From an uncultured Clostridia bacterium (lineage in GTDB: Bacteria > Bacillota > Clostridia > Lachnospirales > Lachnospiraceae), in contig CAMODY010000093.1 in NCBI GenBank assembly GCA_946611595.1, forward strand, positions 1-7,170: DNA of 7,170 nucleotides. Direction: 5' to 3'. The stretch's first letter is position 1. Each line of letters opens with the position of its first letter. This document shows positions 5,371-7,170 of this stretch, one piece after another. Below the pieces are notes generated by a model. It was given only the letters and a program-made list of their open reading frames with translations. It was not told the origin of the DNA and ran no database searches. The position numbers and the translations under genes are program-made.

Positions 5371-7170
5371 AAGTCCTTTCCGTAGTTTCCGAATTGCTGA
5401 AAAAGATTGCCTGTATAGGCACGATATAAATAGGATACTGCATCTTCTAAGATGTCTTTAACCGCGGCTCTTTCATTAAATGATTTAAGACCCGCGGTTT
5501 TCATTACGCTGAAATAGTCATTATCATAAGGTCCCTGCTGGATCAGACTCTCCCAGGCGCTTACTGCACGATCATAGTTCTTCTGGCTGATTGCCCAGAT
5601 CTGAAGAGCGCCAAGGGCACTTACTGCATAACTGATATAGTACATCGGGTTTTCAAAATTATGCGGGATGTCACACCAAAAATACTCGAGTCCATCGGTA
5701 TAGCTTACCCCGTATTCTTCCTCAATCCTGCGGAAGCAGTTATTGATCTCATCCAGCGTCATATCCGGATGGGCATAGACCTCTCTTTGCCAGTCATCTA
5801 AAACACAGCCATCGTGCACGGCGGAAAGAACACGCATTACATTATAGGCTTTGATGCTGTCTGCATATTTTCCAAACAAGGAATCCGCGCGTTCTGTGAA
5901 GAGAAGCTGCAGTCCCTGAGAGTGAGTTTCTTCAAGGTCTAAACTTCCGGAATCTATAGTTGGATAAGGCATAGGTACTTGATGGAAGGCCGTAAAATGC
6001 CCAAATTCGTGTGCCAGTGTGATTGCTGCCTGTGCAGTACCATCGGTTTTTATATAAATATATGGCTTTTGACTTTTAGACAAATAGATTGTGTAGCCGC
6101 CGTCCATTCTTTCGTCTTCATCGCCGATAGAGTAGAGCTTATTACTCAGGAAATAGTTGAAACTATCTTCGGCAAGCGGAGAAATATCAGAGAGGAGGGC
6201 CCCGACTTTGGAAATCAGATCAGCTGAGTCAGTGTAGTAAAAATCACTATCAGTCGTAAAGTAGGAGGTGAAAGCGTCAATATCGCCGCCATAGTCTTTT
6301 ATTGCATTTTTCATTACCTCAAGATCGGAAACGCTGTATTCACGTTCGTATTCTTCAGCGTCTGCATAATCTGCATAATTATCATAACCATAAGATTCCG
6401 CGATCTTTGTTCTGACATCTACCAGCTCCATAAAAGTCTCACCAACAAGCCCGTTATATTTCCTAAGGCATTCCAAATAGACCTGCATGTAAAGATCCGC
6501 GTCCTGATAGTAGAGCTTGGCAGCATCATCGCCAAGCACGTCATCGAAGGTATAGGTTTTGCCGTTAAATGTACAGCTGGTATCCATCATCCCGTCTGCC
6601 TGGGAATAGTATTGCTGGATGAGGTCGGTTTCCCTGGAAAACAGGTCGATCTGTTCCTTGTCCATGGGTTCATAATCCTGATACTCGCTGATGTATTTTT
6701 CATCGCCTAAAAATGCCTTGAATTCCTCTTGGTAGGAGCCGCTTATCATTTCGTGACACGCTGAAAAGAGGGCATCAGATACGGTGACTAAGGTCTCAGT
6801 AGAGTAGTCGTTTTCATCTGAATAATACTCATCATTTACATTTTCTGAATAAAGAACATAGGAAGTGCCCTGCAGTTCGTCTACGATCAGAAGTTCTTCA
6901 TCAAGTTCCTTATATAAAGCGAAAGCCTCTTCGGTCTTTCCTTCTTTATATAAACTTAACATTTTGTCGCAGTCTGAAAGAAAACGGCTGCTGTCATAGT
7001 GATAATATTCCGGAAGACCAGGATTAGTAGCTTCCGGAACATCCGCTGTTCCCGGATCGGTAGATGGTCGCTTTCCGAAGTGCAGTCCGAACAAAGAAAT
7101 GGAGCATCCGGACAATGATAAGACCAGGATGAGACAAACGGCGCATATGATTGTATTCTTAAGTGTTTTT
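5367..7170 (-). CDS. M3-family (oligoendopeptidase F-like) metallopeptidase lipoprotein, 5' end outside window
   Basis: The frame runs from the right edge to a TAG at 5369-5367, giving 600 visible residues. Residues below are counted from the first full codon (7169-7167). It opens KTLKNT, then a hydrophobic core and LSGC with Cys22, a lipoprotein signal; the missing start is likely one or two codons beyond the edge. A Pro/Thr-rich linker follows, then a Tyr/Asp/Glu-rich helical region. GYDNYADY (about 261-268) resembles the M3 N-lobe. AHEFGHFTAF (386-395) holds zinc ligands His387 and His391 and catalytic Glu388. DLEETHSQGLQLLF places the third ligand at Glu413 or Glu414. YYISYAVSALGALQIW (510-525) is the M3 C-terminal region. 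The protein should cleave short peptides outside the membrane. A TTG at 7115 would cut off the signal and is rejected as the start. The 3' end overlaps the permease stop by 4 bp. Confidence 0.88.
   Translation of the reverse strand, partial: KTLKNTIICAVCLILVLSLSGCSISLFGLHFGKRPSTDPGTADVPEATNPGLPEYYHYDSSRFLSDCDKMLSLYKEGKTEEAFALYKELDEELLIVDELQGTSYVLYSENVNDEYYSDENDYSTETLVTVSDALFSACHEMISGSYQEEFKAFLGDEKYISEYQDYEPMDKEQIDLFSRETDLIQQYYSQADGMMDTSCTFNGKTYTFDDVLGDDAAKLYYQDADLYMQVYLECLRKYNGLVGETFMELVDVRTKIAESYGYDNYADYADAEEYEREYSVSDLEVMKNAIKDYGGDIDAFTSYFTTDSDFYYTDSADLISKVGALLSDISPLAEDSFNYFLSNKLYSIGDEDERMDGGYTIYLSKSQKPYIYIKTDGTAQAAITLAHEFGHFTAFHQVPMPYPTIDSGSLDLEETHSQGLQLLFTERADSLFGKYADSIKAYNVMRVLSAVHDGCVLDDWQREVYAHPDMTLDEINNCFRRIEEEYGVSYTDGLEYFWCDIPHNFENPMYYISYAVSALGALQIWAISQKNYDRAVSAWESLIQQGPYDNDYFSVMKTAGLKSFNERAAVKDILEDAVSYLYRAYTGNLFQQFGNYGKDF
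5460..5499 (+). terminator. Possible terminator for the permease transcript, inside the opposing gene
   Basis: AACCGCGG (5460-5467) and CCGCGGTT (5492-5499) form an 8-bp GC-rich perfect stem. The 24-nt loop itself contains the small dyad TCATTAAATGA. On the plus strand the stem runs into TTTTCATT, a short U-rich tail. It lies about 90 nt past the permease stop, where no other terminator is visible. The long loop and weak tail make this tentative. Confidence 0.35.
7104..7169 (-). other. Lipoprotein signal peptide of the M3 peptidase (first residue or residues missing)
   Basis: Two visible lysines (KTLK) precede a hydrophobic stretch of about 13 residues (IICAVCLILVLSL). The lipobox LSGC has its cysteine codon at 7106-7104. 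This is a signal peptidase II pattern: the mature protein would begin at the lipid-modified Cys and be tethered to the outer face of the membrane. Confidence 0.85.

Noticed and set aside
5192..5461. 89-aa plus-strand frame spanning the permease end and the peptidase end
   Set aside because: It is out of frame with the permease and antisense to the peptidase, has no supporting start signal, and its composition is that of a shadow frame.
6910..6953. 10-bp inverted repeat (TTATATAAAG and CTTTATATAA) within the peptidase gene
   Set aside because: It arises because the protein repeats Leu-Tyr-Lys-Glu twice (LYKEGKTEEAFALYKE), and TTATATAAR codons are nearly self-complementary. It is coding repetition, not an obvious regulatory structure.
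7113..7115. TTG as start of the M3 peptidase
   Set aside because: The frame continues upstream to the window edge and encodes the positively charged and hydrophobic parts of a lipoprotein signal. TTG here is the Leu of the lipobox.

Overview
The window reads as an ordinary chromosomal stretch of a low-to-moderate GC Gram-positive anaerobe. A member of the Clostridia, most likely Lachnospiraceae, fits best. The reasons are purine-rich Shine-Dalgarno sites before most genes, short spacing between genes, a short-form malic enzyme, a DUF975-type membrane protein and an M3 peptidase with a lipoprotein signal. This assignment rests on protein and codon style, not on a database search. I see no rRNA, tRNA, CRISPR array, transposase, phage gene or origin.

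Layout, left to right. (1) 1-210 is the 3' end of argD (acetylornithine aminotransferase). Only 5 nt later follows a 231-aa protein with an N-terminal helical segment carrying an HEPN-like R-N-x3-H motif and a C-terminal pair of CBS-like domains (216-911). (2) 912-988 holds a strong sigma-A-type promoter with an extended -10. It leads into an unrecognised 56-aa small ORF (989-1159) and then a malic enzyme whose true start is ATG 1219 (1219-2391). (3) After a 92-nt gap with a second good promoter comes a closely packed three-gene run: SAM methyltransferase (2484-3122), DUF975-like membrane protein with zinc ribbon and 11-residue repeat tail (3150-4079), and an ArsB/NhaD-like permease (4096-5370). 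(4) On the minus strand, overlapping the permease stop codon by 4 bp, is an M3-family metallopeptidase predicted to be an exported lipoprotein. Its first codon or codons lie beyond the right edge (5367 to >7170).

How the genes relate: argD belongs to arginine synthesis, and the CBS protein is probably co-transcribed with it. Malic enzyme links C4-dicarboxylates to pyruvate. A functional link to the downstream permease is possible but unproven, because the permease has the ArsB/NhaD signatures and its substrate cannot be read from sequence. The methyltransferase, DUF975 protein and permease are probably one transcript.

I did not find a clear, self-contained new defence or mobile system. The observations most worth a second look are the HEPN-like/CBS fusion, the promoter-driven 56-aa small gene ahead of malic enzyme, the hendecad tail on the zinc-ribbon DUF975 protein, a perfect 12-bp inverted repeat early in the permease gene, and the convergent stop-codon overlap with a possible terminator inside the opposing gene.
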